Assembly: GCA_015345905.1 (NCBI GenBank)
Contig: JADDTR010000020.1
Location: forward strand, 62,001-126,000
From: Aotearoamyces nothofagi
Taxonomy: Eukaryota; Ascomycota; Leotiomycetes; Leotiales; Tympanidaceae
DNA: 64,000 bases
Direction: 5' to 3'
Shown here: positions 33,901-44,152 of the stretch, piece by piece
Position numbering within the stretch: the stretch's first letter is position 1
Layout: each line of letters starts with the position of its first letter
Notes under the pieces: generated by a model
The model's input: only the letters and a program-made list of their open reading frames with translations
What the model was told of the DNA's origin: nothing
Databases searched by the model: none
Program-made: the position numbers and the translations under genes

Positions 33901-34019
33901 TCAACGTCGGCGAGGATGGAGCTCTACCGTCTGAGGAGGAGATTATGGAAGCTATCAAGAGCAGACTGAACGAACAGAAAGAAGATGTGGAGGACACCCA
34001 TATAGTTGACGAATTGTAG
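30987..34019 (+). CDS. LHS1: ER-lumenal Hsp70-like chaperone Lhs1/GRP170
   Basis: Single exon, 1010 aa. Residues 1-23 are a signal peptide (KLSVVLCLLWLFSSTALAAS). The Hsp70 nucleotide-binding domain starts GIDFGTEYIKAVLV and includes VITIPPYFSTEEKRAIELAA, HLVFDMGAGSTKATVL, the GWDRTLGGD segment and HGGAVRTPFIQKQLEKIIG. A Ser-rich acidic loop (about 610-640) and a long helical C-terminal lid region follow, as in GRP170/Hyou1/Lhs1. The protein is a nucleotide-exchange factor and holdase for the ER Hsp70 Kar2/BiP and aids translocation and folding. The last residues are IVDEL, which fits an ER-retrieval signal of the HDEL/KDEL class with Val at the first position. Low-complexity Ser/Thr segments near 820-850 and Lys-rich segments near 920-940 are present. 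Confidence 0.96.
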   Translation: MALPKLSVVLCLLWLFSSTALAASEVLGIDFGTEYIKAVLVKPGIPLEIVLTKDSRRKETSAVAFKPIKGAQKGSFPERVYGSDAVALAARFPGDVYPNLKALLGLPEQNSKVKEYASRHPALKIEKDNTRGTAAFRSGAFDDSEDAWMVEEILAMELQSIQKNAEELAGKGSSVRDIVITIPPYFSTEEKRAIELAAELAGLRLLSLISDGLAVGLNYATTRTFPSIDEGGKPEHHLVFDMGAGSTKATVLKFQGRTVKDVGKFNKTVQEVRVLGTGWDRTLGGDTLNAIIVDDMVASFVSSKAAKAASISAESVHNHGRAAAKLWKEAERIRQVLSANTDTQASFEGLYEEVDFRYKLSRADFEKLAEAYSERVYPAIEIALDRAHIEIQDLDSIILHGGAVRTPFIQKQLEKIIGSPDKIRSNVNADEAAVFGAAFKGAGLSPSFRVKEIKTFEAAGYAVGMKWKNILEKPQHQQLYLPQSHLGVEKVVSFQNQEDFSILFYQHVPGGENVSPGSAEKDLLTLTTKNLTAAVAEVKEKYGCHDGDILAKFGVRLNPEQGEVEITKAALHCELEEEEKKGGVVDGVKGLFGFGAKKSDQDMFKIDDIVVDASESSSTTSTSSQASSASSSASASPPAIDEKPKLSKRLIAIPLDFIVERKGYPQLPATELTKKKDRLAAFDDSDRSRRLREEALNKLEAFTYRARDLIDDATFIEASTEDERSSLEEKAKEASEWLYGEGAEASREELREKLKELKDIVNPIEKRKKEASKRPEQVKLLRDALDQTKSFIDTVKGQVEKAAEAASSASSETTTASTTPSADVEDDFAGLEDDEVTTSTSMTSSTTTAPSIPTPLYTQEDLDAVVAIHKSVTEWFDTMVAEQEKLAATANPVLLVADLAAKVQELNKASMELIKKAMKQHEIPRRSSSSKTPKIKKSKTPKTKKATASTSSTSAEQPKATIDLDDLDRPVFNVGEDGALPSEEEIMEAIKSRLNEQKEDVEDTHIVDEL

Positions 34020-35061
34020 TATACCGTTTCAGGGCATTGTGGGAGTTGGTTGCAGTATAAACAATACCAATGATATTATGAAGTTATAAAGCCTTACTTA
34101 CCTATCTATTTCCGATTTCGTCTCGTAGTTTGATTTTCCCCTTTTTTGTTTGGTGTTGTTGGTCGAGTTCTGCTAGCAGTGAGAACCTCGAGCTCTACAG
34201 ACACCTAGGTACAATTGAGACGCAATAAAGTTTCCGGGATGTTTTCTTTTTTTTTTTCGAATCCTATCTCAGAGTAGCCAATCATCTCTTATAGATAAAA
34301 CACTCTCAGCGAATTAATTATCCAACCATGTTAAAAAAAAAAAATTAAAAAAAAAGATATATATATTCTTCTTCTCGAATCCACAAAAAAGAAAAATCCC
34401 CCTCCCATTAATCACCAGTCATTACATCATTTTACACGAACCCAACCCGACCACTCACCATACTATATATACTCTATATATCCCATCATCCGTCCCCCCC
34501 GCCACGAAAACCTACCCTCCAATTTCCCATCCTACCCTCTCACGCCGTGGATCCAGCCGGGTGCCACTCCCACACCTGCTGCGATTTTTTGCACGACTCG
34601 TGCCTGTTTCCTTGTCTCTTCCGGACTTCCTCCGCCCTTTCTCCGCACCGTGTACAATCTTACAACATAGTACACAGCAATGACTACCTCACTACTAGTA
34701 ATATTCCGTCCGTTTCAGATGTAACAATTGCTCTTCATGTAAAACTAAGTACGCGGTATAACCTATAACCAATGCTCAGGAACCAGCCAGCTATGGGATG
34801 CATAATACGCCCCTCCCCCCCTCAATTCGACACCCTGATTACGCCTTTCGAAGTCCATCCCATCCCATCCTATGTATGGGATGGTATTTCAAAGCCGGAA
34901 CACCTTCCGCTGGCCGTGGCCAAATGATGTAATGTGCTAACCCAGACCCTTCTTTCCATATACAAGCCGCCCGTTCCAGTTCCAGGCCAGCCCCATGCCG
35001 GAAGTGGTACAAACCAAACGGGGGAAAAAACAAACTCCTGATCTCAAATCTTTGTATCCTT
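34020..35061. other. Convergent 3' region of LHS1 and SPT20
   Basis: About 1 kb between converging genes. It contains homopolymer tracts (T-run near 34246-34259, A-runs near 34328-34356) and TATATA stretches. No gene is supported. Confidence 0.5.
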
Positions 35062-38027
35062 TCACATGCCCTGTGGCCTTTGCATTCCCATACCGTTCAT
35101 CCCACCGTTCATGCCGTTCATGCCGTTCATGCCATTCATATTCTGGCCCATACCTCCTTGCTGCTGCTGAGCTATCATCTGCTGTTGTCTTATATTTTGT
35201 GCTTGCGCCTGTGCTTGCACACGATTCAACATCTCCTGCCTGACCATATGACTAGCCTTATTGTGGCATTGTTGCTTGAAAGTTGCCAGAGCGTCCGGCG
35301 TCGGGTGTCCCTGCCACGCCTGATTCAAATTAGGCATGCCTTGTTGGAACAGCTTACTTGCTAGGTGGCGCGCCTGTTGCTGTAATGCATTGAGTTGTGG
35401 CTGCTGCTGCTGCTGCTGAGCTTGTTGGGCCTGCATCATTTGTGGGGTCATGCCATTAGCTGCCATGAAGTTTTGGTTTCCATTCTGCTGCATTGTGAGG
35501 TTCTGTGATTGCTGTGCTACCATATTGCGCACCTGAGCGGCATAATTCGCCGACATTTGATTACCGTTCATCATGCCTGGATTAGCTTGCTGCTGTTGTT
35601 GCATCTGCTGCTGCTGAAAAGCAAACTGTTGCTGAGGAGTCATTTGTTGAGCGTTAGGCGGCGAGGAGCCCATGCCGGCTTGTTGAGCGGCTTGCTGACG
35701 CATACGTTGCTGCTGTTGTTGTGCAATTAATTGTGCCTGCTGCATCTGAGCATTCATCATCTGGCCATTAGGCATCATCTGGCCCATCTGGGATGCCTGT
35801 ATCATATGTGTCGGCATGGGGCTGGCTTGGCTCATGCGAGGCGTTTGACTGAGACGAGGAACGGCCTGCGGGATATTTGGCGTCGCTTGAGGTCGAGGGG
35901 TTCCAGTGTGGCTTTGCTGGCTATTTTGGCTACGCATAGCGTGTGCCATAGCAGGGGTCATTTGATGGCCTTGCGGAACGACAGATCCGGGTCTAGGGGG
36001 GCTGCCTCCCATGCTGGACGTTGACGGTTGCATCGAAGTACCTATATTGCTCGCCACCATCGGCGAGGACAAGTTATGTGGCGTGGCATTTCGCACGACT
36101 GGAGATGACATTTGAGCTTGAGACATTTGCTGTTGCTGCTGCTGAAGAAACCTTTGCTGCTGGGAAAGACCGTTTGCCATGTTGGACATGCCCATATTTG
36201 GTTGCGGATGGGCATGCTGTGTTTGTACCTGACCGATTCCCTGTTGCGAAGCTTGCATGCCTTGCTGACTTTGCTGTGCTTGTTGGACAGCTATGCGACG
36301 CTGATGTTCTCGCTGCGCTGCTTGCTGCTGCTGCATTTGTTGCATTTGCTGGGCACGCATTCGAGTCTCTTCTTCTTGTCGGCGCTTCTCGGCCTCTTGC
36401 CTTGCCTTCTCCCGAGCTTCCCCTTCTTGTTGTTGTCTCTTAGCCTGCTCCGCAGCCAGAATCTTTTCTTTCTTCTTGTTCTCGATTACCTGAAGCTTAA
36501 TGGCTTCGATAGCTTTAAATCTTTCAAACCGAGGTTCGAAAGATGCACCGCCAGATTGACCATCACCATCACCTGGATTTGCGCCCCCTTGTGCTCCATT
36601 AATATAGCGCTCATCCAGGGCAAGCATGAAGTGCTCCTCGTTTGCCGCAGCCGATTCTTCTGCCGCCATCTCAGCAACTGTCTTCTTGCGCGTCTTAGGT
36701 GGAGGCACAGCTGATGAGTGCTCAGGATGAGTAAGTGATTCGAGAAGGTTTGAATATGCTGCTGAGCTATCCACAGGATCCAGGAACAAGCCTGCAGTCG
36801 TCGCAAATGTAATTTGTGCGACTGCTCCATACACATTCTTTCCATCCAGTTCCATTTTCTCTCTCTTGACCCTTTTTGCTGGTGGTGGATCCATACCAAG
36901 ATGGGGTGTAGAGGGCACAGCCATCAACGGAGTTGGAGGTCGTGCTCCGCTTGCAGATAGCGGTGTCGCTCCATTTTGATCCTGACGCGACTCTCTACGA
37001 CCAGTCGTTGAGAGTGGCATGGGGTTGCTTGCCTTAATAGCAAGGTCAACATGGGCCGAGAGAGATGTAGGATGCAGAACCACCGTTGATATCTTGGCCT
37101 TCTTCGCCGAACTTCCTGATTTGCTCCTTTGAGAATCGACGGGCTGGTCTGGCGCAGGCATGTTTTCTTTATCCTTTTCCGAGCTAGTTTTAATTTTGGA
37201 TCCTTCACCATTAGACTTAACCATTCCATCGCCATTCTTTGTCGACGGGATATTCATTTCCTTTGGATATGGAACCCATGGGGATGGAGTCAGATAGTTA
37301 TTGTATTTGTGGACAGAGAAGGGCTCCGCTTTGTCTGTGGAGGATGATGCCTGGGAAGATTCCCGTGCATTCGCAACCGATTTATGGTCATGGACTACTA
37401 CAATCAGGCAGCCTATAAACTGTTAGAAGAGTAAGCAGGCCAATATCATTGATGCATACCCTCATAAAACGTAATATTCCATAGAGCAAAATACTCCATC
37501 AAATCATGGGGCACCGTGCCTATCCTCAGATGCTCAATAAACATTTTCATCGGAGACTTATATGTGAACGTTCCATCTTGCTGATCGAATCGAAAATGTG
37601 TTGGGTGGAGATGAACGACAAGCGACGCGGGGCAGCCACGATATTTCTGCAAGATATAACTATCTGACTGGACTATGTGGCCGTTAGTAGAGACCCTACT
37701 ACAATGCACTGGGGGACGCATACTGTATGGCTGAGGTTGGGACACCTGCGCGACAGCAGTGTCTGGAACGATGCTTGCAGATCGGAGCCCGGTACTGGTG
37801 GTCCTTTGACCTCGGCCTAGGACCTGAGCTGGGGCATCGCGACGCACACGATTTGCGGCACGGGATACGCTATTGTTCACCCCGCCGCCATTGCTTGTCC
37901 CCGAGGTGGGTGGGAGGATGGGTGGTGGTGGCTTCTTTGATGATATGGAGGGAGACGTGGTGTTGGAGGAAGCCCCGTACGCGCCTGTTGCCGTCTGGCT
38001 CTTCTCCGGGCGCTTCAGTTTGCTCAT
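35062..38027 (-). CDS. SPT20: SAGA complex subunit Spt20
   Basis: Two exons, 38027-37460 and 37412-35062, joined in phase 1 over a 47-nt intron. Product 972 aa. The Spt20 domain lies at about residues 121-235 and spans the intron: SDSYILQKYRGCPASLVVHL, PTHFRFDQQDGTF and FYEG joined to CLIVVVHDHKSV. Behind it, a conserved region has HPTSLSAHVDLAIKASNPMP and LFLDPVDSSAAYSNLLESL. A coiled, charged segment (about 440-500) is followed by a very Gln/Met-rich C-terminus of about 400 residues with polyglutamine runs, typical of fungal transcription cofactors. Spt20 holds together the SAGA histone acetyltransferase/coactivator complex and helps recruit TBP. The splice is required for the domain, so it is certain. 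Confidence 0.94.
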
Positions 38028-38495
38028 TTTGCAACGAATGACCTAGGAACCAGTCCAACTGCCCTTTGCAACTATAGCTGCCCGATACTGCTATGATTTG
38101 TGCAGGCTGGCCATGAGGGGGTGAGGCTAAGTATGTGTTGCCCGCGCAGCGTGATCTCCTCTTCGTGTCCAATAGGTAAATGAATGGCCAGGTCAGGTCA
38201 GGTCAGCCTCCAATGGTTGCAAGCTCTAGACTTCACCAAGTATGCAATGCGACTCTTGGATGTTTTCGTTGTTAGATCGATTAATATAAGACTTTGTTAC
38301 ATGTCGCGATTGAGGTCATCCATTATCCTAAGCGATGGCGTATATAATCACGTGACGTGACACTGCTAACACTACCAGATTAAGTCATGGAACTATAGGG
38401 TTAAGTATATTATTTGACGTTCTGATTTTCATTACACTAGCTACTAAAACGCCTGCATCTGATAGTAAAACGTGCTTTGGGCTCCCAAGTCCTGC
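38028..38495. promoter_or_regulatory. SPT20 promoter region
   Basis: 468-bp spacer between the end of the Pex22-like gene and the start of SPT20 (both minus). It contains a CACGTGACGTGAC segment (38349-38361) combining an E-box and a CRE-like half-site, and a short tandem AGGTC repeat (about 38190-38205). A regulatory role is inferred only from position. Confidence 0.4.
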
Positions 38496-39881
38496 CTATT
38501 CTTGCCCTTGAATTCTGCGTGCCCAATCGTCCCCAACACGAAGACCTTCGACCACCACAATACCACGTCCTCGACCGACTCTATCCTCTCTCTCCCACCA
38601 CTGCTCTGACTTCTCGGCCTGTTCTGCTTCGGACTCGCTGTCGGCTAATCCACCATGTCCGCTGGCGCCAACAACGAGAATGACATCTTGACGGAGCCAG
38701 CTTTGAAGATGAGTTATGATATCGCCGTTGTTACCGGCCAAAGAATCTTGCAGATATACAATATCGGGGTTGATGTGGCGGAGGATATGGACATGGCCGG
38801 TAGATGTAGTAAAGGGTAGGATCATAGTTTCCTTCTCAACGATTGCTTGTGCCTCCGCCCACAGAGCATTGAATGCCGGTGTATCCGCAGATGATGTAGC
38901 TCTAATCTATATCAGCAGCTAATTCCAAATATATAGAAAACATTACAAATACTTACAAAGGTTTCTCAATTTCGGAGCTGGGCGTAAGAACTTGATCGTG
39001 TCCAATATTCGAGAATGAAGAGCTCAGCGAGCCGGGAGCACGCGTGGCCGATGCATCAAGGGGATGCTCCTTTAGGTCTGGGGAATATATGAGAACAAAG
39101 AGTCGTACTTGTGAGAAGTCCACGTTCTTTGGAAGATATGACAAGATAGACTGTGAGGCGAGTTAGCAACAGGCCCGTTTGATTTGATCCATGATATACG
39201 AACAGCATGCTCATTGTGATAATCTTCCCCATCATCAAACCCATCATTATCCGAATCTGCAGACACAACTATCGCAACGGTCTTCTTCCGACCACTTCCC
39301 AATCCAGCCACAGACCCCTTTTGTAATTGCGAAGCGGAAGGTCCAGGCTGGGATGGTTCAGCCTTGGGACTTTCTCCCGCCTTTCGAGCCTCGGCTTCTT
39401 CAGACCACGTTTTATGGTCTTTGTATGCGTTCTTGTCTTCCTCTCTGATCGATGATAGTGCGCTTCCTACGACTGCGCCTGCAGCTGCCATTCCTGCAGC
39501 GACCGTTCGGCTTGCCCCATCGATGAACTGCTGAGGGCTCGGGGTTCGTCTCAACGCACCGGACATGCGCGCCATATAACTCGAGGAGTCTTCGGCAGAC
39601 CGCCCAGTCGTGCCATAAGCACTCTCTCCTTGTTGCAAGCCCCCATACACCGGTGGTGGTCCCGCTATAGTATCGCCCTCGTGCCTCGGCCGTCGAGCAT
39701 CGCCACCTTCCTCATCGTCGTCGTCCTGGCGTTCGCTCCATATCCACGCAGCCAGCCCAATCGTTGCGACCGTTATGGTTACGATGAGCGGCACCCAGTG
39801 GCCCAGTCCGTTTCTGCGGTTTCCAGAAGCAGGAGCCGTGCGGCGCGATGTGCGCTCGTATCGATCGTATTGACGCGACAT
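38496..39881 (-). CDS. Peroxin 22-like membrane protein
   Basis: Three exons: 39881-39204, 39150-38957 and 38901-38496. Introns are 53 nt (donor gttcgt, phase 0) and 55 nt (gtaagt, phase 2). Product 425 aa. A basic N-terminus is followed by one transmembrane helix at about 28-48 (HWVPLIVTITVATIGLAAWI). A charged linker and an AAAGA-rich helix come next, then an alpha/beta domain. That domain starts KKTVAIVVSAD and continues VRLFVLIYSPDLKEH, TMILPFTTSTGHVHILRHI and VILVVGASG. This layout matches the Pezizomycotina Pex22-like proteins, which anchor the ubiquitin-conjugating enzyme Pex4 at the peroxisome for receptor recycling. The assignment rests on overall pattern and is moderately sure. The first intron has a competing gtatat donor four bases downstream that would break the frame. 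Confidence 0.75.
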
Positions 39882-40526
39882 CTTAGGAATTTAACTTCGT
39901 CATCTGCCCTTCGCAGGCTTGCCAATGTCGCACAATGCGCGTAGTAATGCCAGAGATGATGATATCGAAGATAGGTTGAAGGATAAGGTGGCTGTTTACA
40001 TCTTACCAGCTTCCCAGCCTCGTTGCTTGTAATCCCGGTCGTCAGTCCAACACATGCGCTAAAGCAATCTCCAGGGATTGATTGACAGTCCTGTCCTTTC
40101 AGATGCTATACAGAGAAATTTCAAGGTCAGACTTTGATAACATATATATTTTTATTTTTAAAAACACCGCAAAGAACAGGTCGGAAGTTCAAGTTCTTTT
40201 TCCACCCATACGCCCTAGCTTTTGGAAGCAGTGGTCATGAGGCAACTGCGATAACGTAGGTCTCAGGTATCATTAAAGTTCGTTTAGCGCACGTGACTCA
40301 ACAACATAAAATTGATGCCTAGCTTCATCTCGAACATCGAAGAGGCAGAGGTGCACGTCACAACAAGCCCGGTATCAACGACGTGTATGGGTATTAGGAG
40401 CCACCAAAGCATCCTCGCTCTCCTCATATATTCGGGCGCAGCGGATCCTTGAACCGGACGCGTGACCGTAGCACGGGCTGGTCGATAAGGAGGATATATC
40501 AAACGCCGCAAACGCCGTCCCTCGCC
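39882..40526. promoter_or_regulatory. Divergent promoter, Pex22-like / eIF2B gamma
   Basis: 645-bp spacer between divergent starts. At 40290-40300 it carries overlapping CACGTG and TGACTCA sequences, the latter being the consensus for Gcn4/CpcA-type bZIP factors. No open frame is credible here. Confidence 0.5.
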
Positions 40527-42776
40527 ATGCCTCACGCGCTCTCAATGCCCGCTCCTGGCTTCCAGGCAGTCATATTGTGTGGTCCAGGTGTATCATTTGA
40601 TACCTTCACTTCGAAGCCAGAGGAGTCCCCTAAGGCGTTGATTCCAATCGCAAACCGGCCTATGATCTGGTATCCTCTGGACTTCTGCTACCGCATGGGA
40701 ATTACCAGTACGTTGCATAGCACCATTCTTCTGTCTTTGTCCTAGAGCGCTATGTTTTTGAGTGTAGTTTCTCTTTCTTGGCACTTCACTGGTCTGGTAG
40801 TGCTGTCAAGGTGTGTGTGGGAACCTTCACCGCCTCAATTTATTCTTCACCGCTACTATCACAGGTGTCATGTGGTACCAATTTAAGGTTTCGAGATTTC
40901 TATATGTACCAACTACTTTGTCCCTCTGCTCTGCACCGGATTTTAGGAAGCTGTCTAGTCATGGAGGGACCTCAGATATTGCCGGCGTTGGAATTATTTT
41001 GGCTTCGCTTCTACTCAATCTTGCACGAACCTACCTAGGATCGAAACTCGTCGCGGTTGTGTTACAGCTCAGGAGTACTAACACTGACCTAGATATTACC
41101 TTAATTACTCCACCAGCATCAGCTCCTGCAATCACAGCTGCGTTAAATACCAATCCGCATCTGACAGCACTTCCCTCACCAAAGCCAGATATTTTGGCAC
41201 CCGAAGGCCTGGACCAGACTACCGGTACAGCACAGATATTCCGCCTACCAGAAGTTCGCTCTGCCATCACTGGCGACTTTATTGTGTTACCGTGCGATCT
41301 TGTATGTGAGCTTGGAGGCGAGACCTTGCTTGAGACATGGATGATCAAGGAAGCTGGTCTGGGTGGTGCAACCGGTGGCGGAGATGAATTCAAGGGACCC
41401 AGGATGGCTCTTGGAGGTGAGAAAGGAGGTCGAAGAGGGGGACTCGGAGTGTGGTATCAGACGAAAGGAGAGATAGCGATAAAAGGAGAAGAGACTGACT
41501 TCATAGTAACATCTCCTCTTCCACCAGGACCTGTGCCGTCGCCGAAGGGATCCCTATTGCCACACATGTCAAATCTTGTATACTCTGTTCCAACAGACAC
41601 ATTGAACGATATCACCGAGGAAAAGAAGAGCTTACCTTTACGACACGGCCTGATTCGAAAACATGCAAGGTTAAGAATGCTCAGTGCCCACCGGGATGCC
41701 CATCTCTATATTTTCCCGGCATGGGTTCTGGATATGATCCAGGAGAACGAGGAGATGGACAATCTCAGCGAGGACGTAATTGGCTGGTGGGCGAAGGCCG
41801 GCTGGCAAGATGGCTTAGCTGAAAAACTCGGACTAGCAAAGGTCTTCGGTGGGCAGGAAGGAAACGACGGAGAGGATACTCACGGAGGGAATGCTTTCCT
41901 GGACGAAGATGTCGATATCGGAAGCCTGAGTACAACGTGGGCATCAACAGCAGCGAGCTTGAGCCAAAACGCAAAAACATTTCCGGGAGACCGCCATGGC
42001 CCGGAAAGCCAAGCTGCCCGAGGCGGCGCAACAACGGGTTCGCCAAAGCTTGTCCTGCCACCGATTTTGGCATACGTACACCCAGCCGCATCGCCAGGAA
42101 CGCTCATACGACGTGTTGATACAGCACCTCTCCTCCTCCTCGTCTCCCTGCAGCTGGCTAAGCTCGATTCTCTCGAGGCGGTGGGGCGGCAGACCTCATC
42201 GCCCTTTGCGCATGCAAGCAAGGTGGCGTATCCCGCGGGCATTGCGCAAAAGGTCACGATTACAAGGCCAGACTGCCTCCTCGCCGACAACGTTACTGTT
42301 GAGGAAAAATGCGCCATCAAAGAATGCGTGATTGGTGCCAACTGCCACATCCGCCAGGGAGCTAAACTAACCCGCTGCGTGCTGATGGACGGCGTGGTTG
42401 TCGGCAAGGGTGCCAAAATCACTGGTTCCATCTTAGGCCGGAGAAGCGAGATCGGGGATGACTCCGTCTTGCAGGACTGCGAAGTGGAGGATAACATGCG
42501 TATCGAGGCCAGAAGTGAGTCCTTTCCTGCCCGTATTCCACGTCTACCCTGTTGGGGACGCGGCATATGATCGCTCTGATATTAATACTTGTTGTGCCCA
42601 CAGCGGAGGCCAAGAACGAGAAGTTCAAGAGCTCGGAGGGGCTGGAGGCGACGGAGGAGGAGATGGAGGACGCCTTTGCTGAAAGCGACGAGGGACCGGT
42701 CGATGCGGCGGCGGCGGCGGCAGTGGGGAATGGGTCACGGGCAGCAGCAAATGCAGAGGCCGGGATAGATAGCTAA
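40527..42776 (+). CDS. GCD1: Translation initiation factor eIF2B subunit gamma
   Basis: Three exons: 40527-40707, 41093-42514 and 42604-42776, all joined in phase 1. The first intron is 385 nt with a TACTAAC branch point, the second 89 nt. Product 591 aa. The N-terminus has the pyrophosphorylase-like fold of eIF2B gamma/epsilon: FQAVILCGPGVSFDTF, then KALIPIANRPMIWYPLDFC, joined by the first splice to GITNITLITPP. The C-terminal left-handed beta-helix shows hexapeptide repeats (NVTVEEKCAIKECVIGANC, GAKLTRCVLMDGVVVGKGA, KITGSILGRRSEIGDDSV). With the other subunits it exchanges GDP for GTP on eIF2 and mediates general amino-acid control. Acidic Ala/Glu-rich tail. The start at 40527 is the first ATG. 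Confidence 0.93.
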
Positions 42777-43016
42777 ACAGGGCAAATCAAAACAAAAGAA
42801 AATCAGACACGGCCTTTCCAGAGTGCGCCCTCGCATCTTTCGCCGCCGCGTTGCCATGTAGTGCGTGCAATGCCACGCACCCGGAGCTTGTCGTCGCGGC
42901 CGAAGAGCTGAGGAGGGAGGCAAGGCATAGCTGGCGATGAGATGGCGAAGAGGAAGAGAGGAAGCGCGGCTACGGCTATGACGTCTCGTCTGTGCCGTCC
43001 ACAGGCGAAGTAGTGC

Positions 43017-43160
43017 CGCAGCGTAGCGTAGCGTAGCGTAGCGTAGCATAGCGTAGCGTACAGTACAGCCAGTAGTCCCGTGCGGTCCCGTGCAGTCCGT
43101 CCCGTGCAGTCCCGTGCAGTTGCTGTACGGTTCCTGTACGGTTCCTGGACGGTTCCTGTA
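43017..43160. repeat. Cluster of short tandem repeats (GCGTA, TCCCGTGCAG, GTACGGTTCCT)
   Basis: About nine copies of GCGTA run from 43017 to 43060 with one variant. They are followed by imperfect TCCCGTGCAG copies (about 43076-43120) and three or four GTACGGTTCCT-like copies (about 43125-43160). Adjacent arrays with different units suggest local slippage. Confidence 0.85.
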
Positions 43161-43541
43161 CAGCAACGGAGGCGATCGCGGACGGGTGCAGCGCGGACGA
43201 ACAATGCAAGGCATCCGCGCAGAGCTCGGTCCGCGTCGGCGCCCGTGCCCGCGCCCCGTGCTAAGGCTGCGCTTGGGGGACGGGTTAGCCCAGCCGACCG
43301 ATCTCAGCCATCTTCGCTGGCTCACGGCCTACCGAGATCCAAGAGGCCCGCACGCACGAACGCACGCACGCACGCAAGCACAGGGCAGGGCAGGGCAGGA
43401 GGCGCGGATCGGATCAGGCACGACAGGGAGGCCGGCTGCTCCGCCGCCCAGCACCACCGGGCGCCGGGCGGGCTCACAATGGGGGCGGCGCTGAAGGCAG
43501 GGTTGGCGGCCGCGATGTTGTATAGTACAAAGCATAGTCCG

Positions 43542-43611
43542 GTGTAGTACAGTATAGTATAGTACAGTACAGTACAGTACAGTACAGTACAGTACAGTAC
43601 AGTATAGTATC
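43542..43611. repeat. (AGTAC)n pentanucleotide microsatellite
   Basis: About a dozen copies of AGTAC with AGTAT variants at both edges. A degenerate continuation (ACAGCACAGAGTAC) follows to about 43655. Confidence 0.9.
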
Positions 43612-44077
43612 CAGTATAGCATACAGCACAGAGTACACAGCACAGAGTACACAGCACTGCACAGCACCGATGCAGTGCGGTACCGTCTGGTATTCGCAGT
43701 TCCGGTGCACCCAAAGGAGGGCGCCTTGCAGTGCCTTGCAGTGCCTGAGCAGGGCGGGCCCTTGGCAGCCAGAAGCAAAAAAAGCCGATCTGCAGTGCGG
43801 TGCTGTGCCGTACCGTACCCATCCCGGACTGTACGGTGCAGCAAGGACAGTAGAGGATGCGTGACCCCTGGGGAGGGGAGCCAGGATCGTCCCAAGGGGT
43901 CCACACTGCAGCGCGACCTCGACCTGGTTTGCGCTGGACGGCTCTGCACCTACAGCAGCTTAGGCCCTGCCAGCGCAGGCCCGCCCGGTGCTGCACAGGG
44001 CCGGACAGGGCCGCCCAGGAGCGGCCAGCACGGCGAGCGGCCCCCCTCCAAACCCTAATCGCAAAGATGCCATTCCC

Positions 44078-44152
44078 CTCGCCCCTCGCCCGCGCCCGCG
44101 CCCTCGCCCTCGCCCTCGCCCTCGCCTTCGCCCTCGCTCTCGCCCCTCGCCG
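44078..44152. repeat. (CGCCCT)n hexanucleotide repeat
   Basis: About a dozen imperfect CGCCCT/CGCCCG units. They make long open frames on both strands that code for Arg-Pro, Ala-Leu or Gly-Glu/Arg dipeptides and are not genes. Confidence 0.85.

Noticed and set aside
32498-33997. Long antisense frames of 274 and 217 codons inside LHS1
   Set aside because: They are shadows of the Ser/Glu-rich LHS1 codons; the sense frame has unmistakable Hsp70 motifs.
36021-36714. Leu-rich plus-strand frames opposite SPT20
   Set aside because: They are the complement of CAG/glutamine codons in SPT20 and have no independent support.
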